This document shows positions 11,812 to 23,977 of a DNA stretch of 64,000 nt, piece by piece. Position numbers and translations under genes: made by a program. Source of the DNA: Acanthococcus lagerstroemiae (lineage: Eukaryota > Arthropoda > Insecta > Hemiptera > Eriococcidae); NCBI GenBank assembly GCA_031841125.1, contig CM063114.1, forward strand, positions 3,844,001-3,908,000, read 5' to 3'. Every line of letters starts with the position of its first letter. The first letter of the stretch is position 1. The notes under the pieces are model-generated. The model saw only the letters and a program-made list of their open reading frames with translations, ran no database searches and had not been told where the DNA came from.

Positions 11812-12546
11812 TTGATTGAAGGTATACGGCCCATTTCCTATTTACACGACACCTTACCAGGTCTTGAGCGGTCACGGGTGTTTCGGCACGTACCTGCACC
11901 GGATGGGTTTGGCAGCGAGCGCCGAATGCACGCATTGCAGAAGTGGAGAGGAAGACACGCCATGGCATACGCTGTTCGAGTGCGACGCCTGGGAGCAGGA
12001 GAGGCACGGGTGGTCCCGATCGATCCCGGAGACGGCGTGATCGACCGTCTTGCCCCGGATACCCTGGTCCCGGAGATGTTGAGGAGCCGAAGCGGTTGGA
12101 ACCAGGTGTCGACTTTCGTTTCGGCCATCATGCGGAGGAAGATGGAGGCAGAGTGGTCGAGACAGAGGACTGGAGGAGAAGCTGAAGTTACTGCTGCTGC
12201 TGCGGCTCTCGTTCAGCGGAGCTCGCCCGTAGTTCTAGGACTGGAGCAGACACAGAGTCTCACGCGATGAGTGAGTGAAGAGGAAAAGGCAGCGCGTCCA
12301 GCTGTGGGGAACCCGAATTCCAGGCGAGCGCTCTGGGAGTACGGACCTCGGTCAGTAGGGAACCCCATGGTGGCCCTGGCAGGACATGCGCACCGTTCCG
12401 GCCTGCAGAAATGGGGGCTCGGGCCCGGCCCCAAAGCGTTCCCCTCGGCACTAATGCGATGCCCGAAAGGGTAGTTTCCGATGCTGGGGGTGCGGTGTCT
12501 TAGGCGCCACTTTGGCATGCGTGCATCGCCATACGTCCCACCACAC
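11812..12546 (+). mobile_element. 5'-truncated R1-like LINE, C-terminal fragment plus 3' tail
   Basis: From about 11820 the plus strand encodes the C-terminal zinc-knuckle region of an R1-like retrotransposon: LSGHGCFGTYLHRMG, then C-x2-C-x9-H-x4-C (CTHC...WHTLFEC), then AWEQERHG. A frame change near 12020 leads into LVPEMLRSRSGWN...FVSAIMRRKME, which matches the end of the copy at 17.6-19.6 kb. The non-coding 3' tail (about 12410-12545) follows and ends CATACGTCCCACCACAC with no poly(A). This copy keeps all four zinc-binding residues; the 19-kb copy has lost one. It is much more GC-rich than its flanks, suggesting recent arrival. Dead: truncated and frameshifted. Confidence 0.85.
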
Positions 12547-14960
12547 CATCTATCCTCTTAACTATGAAAACCACTACGTAAATCGCAATAATCTTTACAT
12601 AATTTTCCATTTTGTTAGAAAGTAGGGGGGCAGCCAATGTAATAGGACCTTGGCGATTCTATTTCTAACAAAACCACAGCTTCACCAGAAATTAGAGTTT
12701 TTAGATGAATTCTTCTTTGGGATCAGAAGGGAGGTAACGTTATACGTGGATCGCATTTTCTTCAAAAATGGAGACCCTTTCCGAAGTTACGCCTGCAGGT
12801 ATTTTCAGTGTCTTCGTTTCAGTCAGAATAAAACAGTCACCACTTTAGTCTAATGACCAGGACTACAGCCCCTTCAATGATCCGGCTCGGATGGATTTAT
12901 TTACCTCGCCATCCGATTCCATTCGCTCCAGGGGCTCACAGTGAAGGTGAGATAAACATCTGAAGAATTACTTGCAGTCAGTGACCTCAAATATGTCGAT
13001 ACATTTTTCGATTTTCCAAGGCTGGAGACCCTCGCTTAATATCGAGTAAACTACTTCCTCGCTTCCATTCCGCCAAAGATGTTATCCACTAATCCTCCAT
13101 TGAACGTTATAAAATTTCGGTTACGAGTTACACCTGATTTAGAGGTCAGACTACTGAACGAATTTCAAGTACAAGACGAAGTCAATTTTGGCTCTATATT
13201 CAACATGAAAAAAATTTTGCGCATCACTTTTAGCAGTAGAGTCCGTTTCCTGCTCAGATATTCGAAATAATGTGAATCATTCATTCGATATAGTTTTGAA
13301 ATTTTCGACACCGCGAAACTGTTTCCACCGCTAATCCGACCTTACTCACTGAACTGACCCGATTCATTCGGTTAAATAATATCAGAGTTCGTATTCTAAA
13401 ATGAGAGAAATAATAAAATAATCAACGTAATTTGCCACGATGTACAATATTATCAACATTTAATAAATATTGAACGACGATTGCGAACAGCTTATGACAT
13501 TCTGAATGACCACTCAAATTAGGTACCCTTCTTTCCCCTCTCATCGAATAAAAATTCGATTTCCGAATACAATTTTGTCGTCTTGTAAACGTTTTAATAT
13601 GGCGCGCAATTACCGCGTTAGCTTTTATTCGACTGTTTGACATTCCTTTATCTTACAAAAGCAGAACTTAATATAGAAATGAAGTACGTGTCACGCGTCT
13701 TAAGCATGTATAGGTTCGAAAATACGATTAGTCTGTTTTTAAATTAAGCTGGAAGTAAATTGTCGGACTTCACTGAAATTATTAAGAAATTGAAAATGTT
13801 CCTCTAACCTGAAGCTATCCACAATAAAACGTTCTTATATTTCAACTAAGGAATTTCATCAAGGTAACTTAAATTGGTAACACAAATTACATTCCTTAGA
13901 GTTCATGCTGTAGTATTAGGGCAGATGTGCCGAATCTAGTAGACGGGAGCTAATGTCTTAGTTTCAAAAGTGATATAAAAATATTCAGTAAAACATCTGT
14001 TTATATTTTACTGACTTGCCTTACGAGGAATTCGGAAAATTCACATCATAATAAAAGGTAATATCTACGCAAACCCTCATTACACTTCGATCTTCAAATT
14101 TTCTTCCCAGTTATGGGCGATTAGAGGAAACACTCCAAATCCTACCACCCATCACCCATTTTTCGGGAGATCAGAAGAGCCCAAAATATACTCGTATTTT
14201 GGACTTTTCTATAGAATTCATTGCTCAGCTCTTTGAGAAGAAACAAAGGGAGGAAAGTGCAGTTTCCTCAATCAGTTAGCACATGAATTAAGCCTTCTTT
14301 TCCATGAATAGAAAATTTAATGATGCAAAGTCCAAGTTGTAATATTAACTCGAGTTGTCATATCAAAAAATCTCAAATCGTGTTTCCGGAAAACTGAAAA
14401 AATTCTTAGGAATACTTATAGGTTGCTAATTACTACAACACATCATCCTAACTTTAAATAAATGGTGTGCTAGCTATGTACGCCAAGGCGGTACAAGGTG
14501 ATAGTATTTAGCAAGAGGAACAAATAACGTTATGTATACGTATGGTCAGAACTCAAAACTAAAGGGGCTACACGTCTTCAAGATTTGAAAAATAGCAAAT
14601 TTTCGTTGCGACTCTGATTATTAATTTTAACGCCGAATTTTCTTTTCTTCGAAGATATTCAGCGTAGAACATCGAAAATGTAATAAAGATTTATCAAACA
14701 GAATTGCCTGCTTTTGATATTAAAAAGGCTACACCAGTTTTATAATTTGATTATGAAGTGCACAACTTTCAATTTTGATATCCCTTCAATCTTCGAGGCA
14801 TGCAACAAACTATAATCATTTACTAGCAGCGCACCACATATCTCTATTCTATATATTTACTCGTTTAAAAAAATGAAAATTACAAAAATTTATAAAGTTA
14901 TCATACTACAGGACCTCCTTCCACACCACATTTGCAGTTTTATAGCTTCCAGGTTGTACT
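12547..14960. other. Unannotated DNA
   Basis: No gene recognised. Roughly 12880-13640 is less AT-rich and non-repetitive. The remainder is ordinary AT-rich DNA. No splice-bounded coding segment could be defended on either strand. Confidence 0.4.
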
Positions 14961-14967
14961 TGGATTT

Positions 14968-16480
14968 TTAATTACTAAACGAAGTTGTCCGCGACAGAGC
15001 TACGTATAATTGTCCATGACTGAAGACATACTCGGGTAGATATATCTCAACCTTCTCCAGCGTCTGTCCCTGGGCCCTGTTGATCGTCATAAAAAAGGGT
15101 AACTTTATTGGAGATTGTCTCCTTTTGAATGAAAAAGGCAAGATGGAATCCGCTGGCGACAAGTCCACTCTTGGGAGTAATGTCCTTCGACCGCACTCCA
15201 CCCCAGTTATTATTTCCAGATCCAGTGCATTTGTGCACATGTTTCTCACAATTAGTCGTGTCCCATTCAGCAGTCCAAGTGCCACATTCATATTACGTAG
15301 CAACATAACAATCGCACCAACTTTTAAGTGTAATTTATTTGGTGGTAAAACCTGTCAACTCCAGACTATCTAGAAATTCAACGTGGGATTGCAGGATTTC
15401 ACTGTCATTTTCACTGATCAGTCTATTCACGCTTGTGTAGGTTTTGACTTCTCCAGGAATCAAGTCCAAAATCTTGTCGTTGATCTTCTGACAATGATCA
15501 TTCTTTGGTGCCAGAATTGCAACATTAGAAAATTTCAGGACATCCTCTGGAGTGTAAAACTTTTCACCATAGACATTTCTTATAATTTCCTGAGAAATTA
15601 GGCTTGCAGGTAATTGAATGCGTCCATTGATAAAGGGCCTAAGTACGAAAATGACGTTTTGAGAAACAAGCGTTTGAAAGTTTAAGCTTATATCTAGTAA
15701 CCTAATAATGATTATTTGGGTAATAATTAATATTATAATATTATGAAGTTGGAAGTCCCATATTATGCAATCCTAAAGTATGAAAAGCTGAGGTCAAATG
15801 TAGGTAGAGATATGGACCGAGAAGTGTGATGGAAAGTTAAGCCCTTTTTCCTTGGATTACTTTTTCTCCTTCTTTTTCAATAGACAAACGAACACTGAAG
15901 ATTAAATACACATACATGCACCCAGGGGCGTAGCCACGGTTTTTTGGGGATCTAAACCCTCTCCCCCTTTGCATCAGCCGAAAATGTGAAAAAAATAAAA
16001 TTTACTCTGGTAATAGTAAGTATTACACCTGTAATGTTGTAAAAGTGAAACGAACCCCCCTCCCCTTCATACCAAGTCTGGTTACACCACCGCATGCTCT
16101 GAAGTTGATATATTATTAATGAAAAATAAATAATAACACTGAAAAGAAAACAAAACCTGAACTATAATCACTGATGTCACGGAGCTCACTCTATTATTTT
16201 TCAGAGCAGTTATGTTCGATTCCCTGTTGCGGCTGTTTGGCGCTAGACAGCGCTGTAATGTAAAGTGTGTATAGTGTTCTTGACCTACCGAATCGAACTA
16301 CATCATTTATTGAAAAAAGGACTAAGTGAACTTAGGCCCTTTTTCTATGGACGCATTCAATTCTATAATGCACCCATTTTCAGAGCCAGAATGAGGGAAA
16401 GTACCAGTATCATTACCAATCTGCAGCAAGAATTCTGAGAACTCTTTTCCTCCTGCTTCCGGAGTGGAAGAAATGCGTGT
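14968..16480 (-). pseudogene. Helitron Pif1-like helicase remnant
   Basis: Minus strand. The downstream block (14968 to about 15640) reads SQEIIRNVYGEKFYTPEDVL, VAILAPKNDHCQKIN, TYTSVN, then after a +1 frameshift and stop near 15348 [21 protein letters not shown], and finally [18 protein letters not shown] and GQLYVALSR. This order is the C-terminal half of the Pif1-type helicase of Helitron rolling-circle transposons; the AQGQT and YVALSR motifs are helicase motifs V and VI. An upstream piece (about 16322-16480) encodes EFSEFLLQIGNDTG, the segment that precedes it in the family. A hAT MITE (15923-16092) separates the pieces. The N-terminal Walker box and Rep domain were not found. Non-functional. 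Confidence 0.8.
15923..16092. mobile_element. hAT-type MITE inserted in Helitron remnant
   Basis: A 170-bp element. The left end is CAGGGGCGTAGCCACGG and the right end on the opposite strand is CGGTGGTGTAACCAGAC. Flanks are catgcacc on the left and catgctct on the right, a decayed 8-bp duplication. The G/C-rich homopolymer just inside each end matches the MITE at 148-393, so both probably belong to one hAT-derived family. Confidence 0.7.
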
Positions 16481-16755
16481 GAGTAGTGAGGTTGAGTTGG
16501 TTGTTACCTCATAACTCTCCTTAGGCTGAACGGATTTGAGTGATAAAAAAGCATATAAAAGATGTTGCTTCACTGAGTGTTCTTCGACTAAGATGAATTT
16601 TGTAGGTCAAGTAGTTCGTGAGTAATGGACAAATGAGAGGAAGAAATGCGTGTGAGTAGTGAGGTTGAGTTGGTTGATACCTCATAACTCTCCTCAAACT
16701 GAACGGATTTGAGTGATCGAAAACGATTCATAAGGAGCTTGATTCACCGAGTGTT
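16464..16755. repeat. Tandem duplication, two units about 173 bp apart
   Basis: The segment 16464-16582 is repeated at 16637-16755. It starts GGAAGAAATGCGTGTGAG, continues with a GGTTGAGTTGGTTG block, then CTCATAACTCTCCT and GAACGGATTTGAGTGAT, and ends near GAGTGTT. Identity is high in the first 85 bases and lower after that. It overlaps the upstream edge of the Helitron helicase remnant, so it probably arose inside that element. Confidence 0.75.
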
Positions 16756-17565
16756 TCAAGACCTTAACCAGCATTGTGAGATAATTAGGGCTTGAGATAT
16801 AGGTGTTGATCTTCATAGAACCCTGTTTTTCAAACATATTTTAAATTATATAGATAATGTTCACCGTACCTACTACCACTCTTCATTACAGGTCGCAGAG
16901 AAGTTGTTATAGACAAAATTCACTCATACAACTTGAAAAATTTTATAAATCTCTGTAAAATTTTAGAATACGATTTTACCAAACAAAATACGTTGTTTCT
17001 CAGGGATGGATATGGATGGCAGCTACCATGAAAGAGAAATTAATTTATTATTGCCGTATATTGCCTATCTCGAAAGTTTAAAAAGCTTTAAAAACTAAAA
17101 GTTGTGCGCTTCAACAATTTTGTTCAAATTTTATTAGAATTTTAAAGCCAGTAGAGTCTCCTCGACATCAAAGGTTGGCAATTCCATTCAGTGAATTCCT
17201 ATTACCTCTTTAACGTATTACCCACTAATCCCTGCAATAAAAATCCTGAATTAAGTTATCAAAATTTCTGAATTAAAATGAGTTATCAAACTCGCAATGA
17301 ACGTTCCTTTTTCAAACTTTGAAGACTTGTAGCCCCTTCAACTTTGAGTACAGGCCTTACTTGTACATAATGTTATTTATATCTCTTGTTGAATACAATC
17401 ACCTACTAACCTGGCCTACACACTAAGCTGGAACACCCAGCATAATAGTCCATCATCACTATCATTCACCTGAAACTAGGATTTGGAAACGAGCAACAGC
17501 GACTAGAACCTTTACAGCACCTCGTAAAATTCAAGCTCCATTATTATTTTCACGTGTTCGATGAT
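16756..17565. other. Unannotated spacer
   Basis: AT-rich sequence between the Helitron remnant and the R1-like element. Nothing recognised. Confidence 0.4.
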
Positions 17566-17640
17566 AGTGGGGCGTATGGCGATGCACCATGCCAAATTGG
17601 CCCCGGGACACGGTACTCCCTATCTCGGAAATGCCCCGAA
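17566..17640 (-). mobile_element. Inverted R1-like terminus abutting the RT copy
   Basis: Reading plus, GTATGGCGATGCACCATGCC, CAAATTGGCCCCGGGACAC and a TCGGAAATGCCCCG block closely match the reverse complement of the R1-like 3' tail at 19940-20000. It directly abuts the left side of the truncated RT open reading frame, so the whole unit (17566-20000) is bounded by inverted complementary ends. Compare the solo copy at 3806-3895. Confidence 0.7.
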
Positions 17641-20000
17641 TGCTACAAGGTGGTCATGCGGAGAGCCGGAGGGCCGTCGGTGACGAGCCGAATAGAACCG
17701 GGGGTGCTGCAACAGGTAGTTCAAGAAATGTTCCCCCAGCGCCCCCCGCTAACGGCGGCGAGGTGCGAGAGGATTTCCCTCTGCTCCGTGTTGAAGAGGT
17801 GGACAGTGCGATCGGCCGGATTAGGACGAAGAAGAGGAAGGCGCCTGGTCCGGACATGATTCCCAACGTCGTCTGGGAAGTAGTCCACCGAGCAGACCCG
17901 TCCCTCCTGACCAACGTTTTCAATCGCGCGCTGCAGGAGAAGACATTTCCGAGCAGAAGGAAGACGGCGCGGCTGGCACTGATCAAGAAGCCACGAAAGC
18001 CAGATGGCCAGCCGTTCTCGTACTGGCCTATTTGCCTGCTCGACACCGTCGGCAACGTGTTTGAGTACACCATCGTGGATAGGCTGGAGGAGCACTTTCG
18101 AAAGCGGAAGACGATTTCGAGCAGTCCGTAGCTGGTCGCTCGACTGCGGACGCCGCGCTCAAGTTGAAGAGTATGGCGGAGGAGGTGATCCGTGAGCGGC
18201 AGTTCTGCGCGGCGGTCAGCTTCGACGTCGAGAACGCGTTCAACTCGATTTCGTATACGCGTATCATGGAGGTGTTGGAGTTGGCGCGGGTACTGGTTAC
18301 CTCGTGCGCATCAGTCGCAGTTACTTCAACGGCCGCCGAATAGAAATGGAGTCGGTGGCCGGACCCGTTACGAGAGAGATAACCTGCGGCGTTCTTCAAG
18401 GATCAGTACTCGGACCTGCCTGGTGGAACGTCGCTTTCAACGGAATGCCGAGGCTGGCACTACCACCAGGCGTCAAGCTGATCTGCTACGCTGACGACAC
18501 GCTGGTGGTGTGCCAAGCCGAGACGACAGCAGAGGTCATGCGACGAGTTAACCAGGCGTTGAAGATGCTGACCCACTGGATCGAGTCGGCAGGGCTGTGC
18601 TTCGCGGTACAGAAGACGGAAGCTGTGTTGTTCACGACGCGACGCAAGTACAGCCCATCCACCTTTGTCCAGGCAAGGATATTGGACTCTGTACAGTCCT
18701 GAAGTACCAGGGGATGTGGTTCGACGGGAAGTTGTATTTCCGAGAGCACTTCCGACGGGCAGCTGAAAAGGCGGATCGAGTAGCTGGATAGCTGTCCCGT
18801 CTGATGTCGAACCGAGGGGACCGAGGGAGAAGAGAAGATGTACGTCAACGTCATCATGTCGGTCCTCCTATTCCGCAAGTATTTGCCGACGCCATCAAGA
18901 TTCCCTACAGAAGAGCGGAGATCGAGAAATCAGTGAAAAGCCCCGATAAGGTTTCAGTACGTACCGCACTGATTCTTCGGAGGCAGTGGGCGTGTTAGCG
19001 TGTATACCGTTGATCGAACTCAAGGTCGAGGAGATAGCGGAGGTGTACGGTGCCAAGAGAAGAGCGAAGACGAAACGGGAAGCACTTCGGGACAAGCGAA
19101 TCATCCAGCAGGATACGCTTCGGGAGTGGAAGGACACGCTCGCCCATTCGACCAAGGGTGAATGGACCCGAGCGCTGATACGCGACCTCGATGTATTGGC
19201 AGGGAAATCGCACGGAGAGCTGAACTTGTACCTGGCTCAAGTCCTGAGCGGCCACGGGTGTTTTGATACGTACCCACACCGGATGGCGATAGCGCAGAGC
19301 CCCGTGTGCACGTACGGTGATCGAAGGGCGGAGGACACACCTTGGCACACCCAGTTCGAGTGTGAGGCCTGGGAGCAGGAGAGGCGCGGGACGGCAACAA
19401 CAGCGATCGATCCCGGCGGAGGAAGCATCAACGATGACGACTGCGTGATCGGCCGTCTCGCGCAGAACACCCTGGTTCCGGAGATGATGAAGAGTCGAAG
19501 CAGTTGGAACCGGCTGTCGGCCTTTGTCTCGGCCATCATGAAGAGGAAGATACAGACGGAGTAGTCGAGGCAGAGGGCCGACGACGAACCAAGCTCGGCT
19601 CGCACCATCGAACAGGACAACTCGGTATCATCCTAGGAGAGCTGCTGCAACTGCTACGGACCACCCGGCAGGTCTCCTCGGCCGTCACCACCTGCCTGCG
19701 TCGCCACACGTACCAAGACGAAGAGGTGAGTGAAGAGGAAGCGCGTCCGGCTGTGGGGACCTGAAATTTCCAGGCTAGTGCTCGGGGAGCGCGCGAACCT
19801 CGGTCAGTAGGGAACCCCATGATGGCTCTGGCAGGATGCGCCCACCGGAAGCGGCACGGAGACATGAGGGCTCGGGCCGGCCTCAAAACATCCCTCCAGC
19901 TACTGATGCGATACTCAAACGGGTAGTTTCCGGGGCCGGGGTGCGGTGTCATAGGGGCCACTTTGGCATGCGTACATCGCCATACGTTCCACCACACAAT
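17641..20000 (+). mobile_element. R1-clade-like LINE: RT and C-terminal domain, frameshifted
   Basis: GC-rich plus-strand retroelement. In order: YKVVMRRAGG linker; KAPGPDMIPNVVWEVV; PICLLDTVGNVFEY; GVLQGSVLGPAWWNVAFNG; the catalytic YADD box (about 18487-18500); GLCFAVQKTEAVLFTTRR; then KREALRDKRI, LSGHGCFDTYPHR, EDTPWHTQFECEAWEQER and LVPEMMKSRSSWNRL, ending about 19563. Frames change near 17850, 18120, 18290, 18690 and 18990, so no complete protein is made. The endonuclease and ORF1 are absent (5' truncation). The zinc knuckle has lost its second Cys (CTYG). The 3' UTR runs to about 20000 and ends without poly(A). The order of RT motifs followed by a C-terminal CCHC fits the R1/Jockey group; the exact clade was assigned by eye. 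Confidence 0.85.
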
Positions 20001-21690
20001 GAGATGAATGTTAAATATGAAAAAAATGCTTCACAAACTATTGCGATTGCCCCTCCCAGAACTGCCTTCTGGATCCGACACAGCCCCTGCTTCGAACACG
20101 CCCCTGAATGACCAAAATGGTGACTCGATAATATATTTTCACATTAGCCGTGCATCCCTCTACTCAATTTTCACTTCATTTCACCAGGTCTTTATTAACT
20201 GGACCGTACACGTACGAAAGGGTAACCGCGTTACTGGAACGATGAAACTGTTGAACAATTTTTTTCTGTCGCATCCGGTGCTGGTCGGAACATTAAATTG
20301 AGTTGTTAGGTGACTAATTGCGACCGCAGCAATAATATTACTCGCGGTTTAATAAACTACGCATACGTATAGCGTGCCTGTGTGCGGGGAAAGTTTCTGC
20401 CCTCGGTCATATTCGCGAGCTACGAGTGTAATTGCCCGCCAGGACACCATCATCGCCACGCTCATCCGGTTCGGTCTTACCCGACGGAAGAGATTGTTTT
20501 TCTATACGAGTAATTACTTTTTGCGATGATTAACGGGTTCATTTTCGGAAGCGTAGAAAGGTCTTGATTCGAACCGCCCCATAAAGCTCCACTGCGAGGC
20601 GAACTCGAATTCGACGAAAACGAATAGCAAAGTAAACCCGGAGTTTTAATATTCTTATAGGTGGTACGACTACATCGCAATTATTTCAGTGTGTTCGCTG
20701 TTTCCACGTAGGCTGATCCGATATTAATGATTTTCTTTTATCGCCTTCAACACACGTCCAAAAAGAGAATACACCGATCGGTACACTCACGCAACTACTC
20801 ACAACTGCTTCAACTCGCGATACCATTCGGTAAACAAATCATAAAATTCGCGCCTATGGAACATTATAGAAAATACAGAAGTCTGAAGGAGCTAATATTA
20901 GCATGATAATAGCGTTCGTTTCTAAAAGCAATTAAAATTGAACTGTCGGGAGAACGCACCAAGGTGGAGAAGCGAATTGCCTGAATTTTCGTTTTGTATT
21001 TTCGCGGTCGAGTCTAATTTTTGCGCAAAAAGGTAAAAGCAATCCCGTAAAGTAAAGTAAAGTAATGAAAAATGATTACGAGTAGTTAGGCTATTAGATA
21101 CGTGTATTTAATTACTCGGTTTCACGTTCGGTTGCTCTCGTTTTTCTGCGCAGCTCGTACTTAAGTTATCGAATACCAAATGCGAAAAATTAAGCTAATG
21201 GACTGCGATCAAAAGCAAAGATACGCGTATTATTGGCTAGCGCTGATGTCAGTTTATGGCAGTCATGGGTAGAATCGAGTACTGTCGCCCCAATTGTCAC
21301 GCAGTATTATCGTATTTCGTTCGGCACCTGATTACTCTTTTCAGACATGAGAATAGATTTCAAAACATACCCAAGTATAGGCAAATCAGGGAGAGGGGAG
21401 CAAAATTTTCAGGAAGGTAATTGGTAAAATAGTTCAGTTGGACCCATAGGCGGATCCAGGGGGGTAACCCACCCCCACTTCGAATCTAATTTTTAAATTT
21501 AAAAGTACAAAATAATCTACCACTAGATAGATTTTACTCAATATTAGTATTATTATTCATCCCCCCCCCCTCAAGACGGGAGGCAGCCACCGTGGGAGAA
21601 AAAGGCTGTAATACCTACACACCTGTTTTCAAAGAAGAAGAACGGGGAAGAAAAATGCGAAAAAAGTCTGAATTTATTGTATTATAGTTG
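20001..21690. other. Unannotated, comparatively CpG-rich non-repetitive DNA
   Basis: About 20300-21350 is less AT-rich, rich in CG dinucleotides and free of recognisable repeats, unlike the element debris on both sides. No coding segment with credible splice sites was found. It could be retained ancestral intronic or regulatory DNA. A C-homopolymer patch near 21460-21600 resembles decayed MITE ends. Confidence 0.4.
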
Positions 21691-23393
21691 CAGGTCTGCC
21701 AACTGAGTCTGTCAAAAATAATAGTGAAAAAGTGACCTTCCGAAAAAAAAGTGACCAAATAGTGATCAAATTTACTCTTTTAGGAACTTGAATAGTAACT
21801 CGAAACTGTGCTTGGAAAGCAAAATCAAGTTGACAAAAGAGGGGAAAGACACCACTGCCGATATTTTCTACTTCTCACTTCCAAAAATTATTAAGAATTA
21901 CTCAACTTTTTTCATTTTTTTCCACTTTTTCACTTATTACAAAACCAAATTAACAAAAACATGAAAGAAAATGTGAGATTCATTCAATATAATATGATAA
22001 AAATGAAAATTGTATTTGTTTATAATACGAGTATAAGGAACAATAACGTATTAAACTTTCAAAACTCAAAACACTAATGATAAGAAGACTGAATTTAGAA
22101 CAATTAAATAATGATATCTGTATCATCACTCCACTTAGAACAATTCAATAATGATATTTGTATAATTTGACTTAGAAGAATTTAATAATGATATCTATAT
22201 CATCACTCGACTTAGAATAATTCAATAATGATATTTGTATAATTTGGGGAAAATTTATAATGATAAATATCACCGACAAATAATACAAAATAATATTATA
22301 ATTGGTAATTTCAAAGTAAATTGAAATCGACAATTATAATCAAAAATATTTATAAACAGTTCATTCAAGAGGAGTAATTGATTATTTATTTTAAATTATT
22401 TTTGCATGAGAGAAACGCGTCAGATGAAAATTTTTTCACTTCAGTTTAGAACCTTTATTTATTGCTTGAGCAACGCGAACTGATGGCTTTGTTCAACTCT
22501 TTATGTAAATGTCAGTTTGTCTCTCATTTCCTTTTTCACCCAACTCGGCTTTTTTTTCAATCATCTTCTATGAACGTCTTTTGTTCCTTCTTTTCTTCTT
22601 TATTTTTCCCTTTTATGTCTTCAGAACCGCTTTTTTCACTTCTTTGATCATTTTTATTGGAAAATTATGTTTTATGTTTTATTTTATTCATACTGTTTCA
22701 ATGCACTTTTGGCATTTAATCGAGCATTCAACAATTGTACTGACTTGCTAGTTTTCTCATCTGTCAATATGTTTGCTGAGTCAGAAAACTATCGCTCAAT
22801 GTCAGCGCTCCCATGGTAGACCAGAAGCGCCGCTTTAACCAATACGGTTAAATTTGGGTACTTGTCCTCGGAAGTGAGATCATGATCAAATACATTTTCC
22901 CAAAAACCTAAGATGGGCATATTTACTATTACAGGTTCAGAATCCATTTCAGCATGTAATAATTTCAGCTCATCAATAGTTTCATCTAATGGAACTGCTA
23001 ATGAAAGAGCCTTATGAATAGCTCGCACATCTTCATTTCTCTGCCTCTTATACATCATTTCATGAGGCGATAACAATCTGAACTTTCTCACAATTCAGAA
23101 AGAGGGTTGTAAAACACTTTCCTTTAACAAATGTTTGATTGCTGCCATATAGAAATTACGCACATTAATTTTGAACATCACAGCATCCTATTCTCTCAAA
23201 GTTCCCAATTTTTCTAGGACTTCTGCAGACAATATAGTTCTATCATATGACAGCAAATTTAGGCTACGGGTGCAGCGTGCAGCAAATTTTTTCCCCTCTA
23301 ATTTTTTTCCTTTATCAAAATAGTCACAATAGTGACTTTTTTGAGTCAATAGTGACAAATAGTGGCCTAGGTTAAAAATAGTTGGCAGGCCTA
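21691..23393 (-). mobile_element. Degenerate hAT transposon with TIRs
   Basis: The left end is CAGGTCTGCCAACT and the right end on the opposite strand is TAGGCCTGCCAACT. The flanks show a near-direct repeat, TATAGTTGCA against TATAATTGCA, overlapping the terminus. Subterminal sequences at both ends are rich in repeated AGTGACAAATAGTG and AGTGACC words, typical of hAT subterminal binding sites. A decayed transposase lies inside on the minus strand. The right 0.7 kb is part of the tandem duplication. Confidence 0.7.
22650..23330 (-). pseudogene. hAT transposase C-terminal remnant, copy 1
   Basis: A minus-strand run encodes RKFRLLSPHEMMYKRQR, a long middle with LDETIDELKLLHAEM, then DKYPNLTVLVKAALLVYHGS, ADIER, a stop, FSDSANILTDEKTS and QLLNARLNAKSAL. 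'YPNL..LVKAAL...HG.A..ER.FS' followed by 'LNARLN' is the C-terminal dimerisation (hATC) region of hAT-like transposases common in insects. An in-frame stop splits the ER.FS motif and the reading decays below 22690. The N-terminal zinc finger and the catalytic core are not visible. Inactive. Confidence 0.7.
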
Positions 23394-23977
23394 TAATTGC
23401 AGGGGGATGGTAGGGGAAGACAGGATATACGAATTTGAAAAGGAAATTAAAAACTAAAATGGGATACAATAAGATTAGGGGAAGTAAGGAAATGAAAAAG
23501 ACTAACACAAAGAAAGAACGGAAATTTCATGCGTTATTATGGGGGGACAGGAGAGTTCAGGGGAGTGGGGTTTTATATCCGAAAACCAATTTTTTAAAAA
23601 TAACTTTTTATTTGAAGCTGCTTTTGGGCATTTCAAACACTTTTCTTCTGGCGAGCACGAGGAAACTGAAGAAGATTTACAATTAAATTTCTTAGTCATT
23701 TGAAAAAAGAAACAACAAGAAGGGATGAAGAAAGAAAAACAAAGATAAATAAATAATACGGTAAAGAAGTAAGGAGATTAAGTAAAGAAACACTAAATAG
23801 AGCTATTTGAGAAACAATAACATAATAAATAAAAAAAAAATAGAAGTAATCAAAATCAAGAAACTCTAGTACCTAAATTAAATAACTTAAATCTTTTTAA
23901 TCGCCCAAGTTCCTCACTATTGTCAAGTAAGGAAAGAGCAGTAATATTAGGATGATTGAGCAACCTAGCTTCATATT

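Noticed and set aside
11838..12131. Several open frames on both strands in the GC-rich block
   Set aside because: They are shadows of the R1-like coding frame; GC-rich DNA keeps all frames open.
18028..18878. Long minus-strand frames opposite the RT domain
   Set aside because: Opposite-strand shadows without family resemblance; the plus strand carries the RT motifs.
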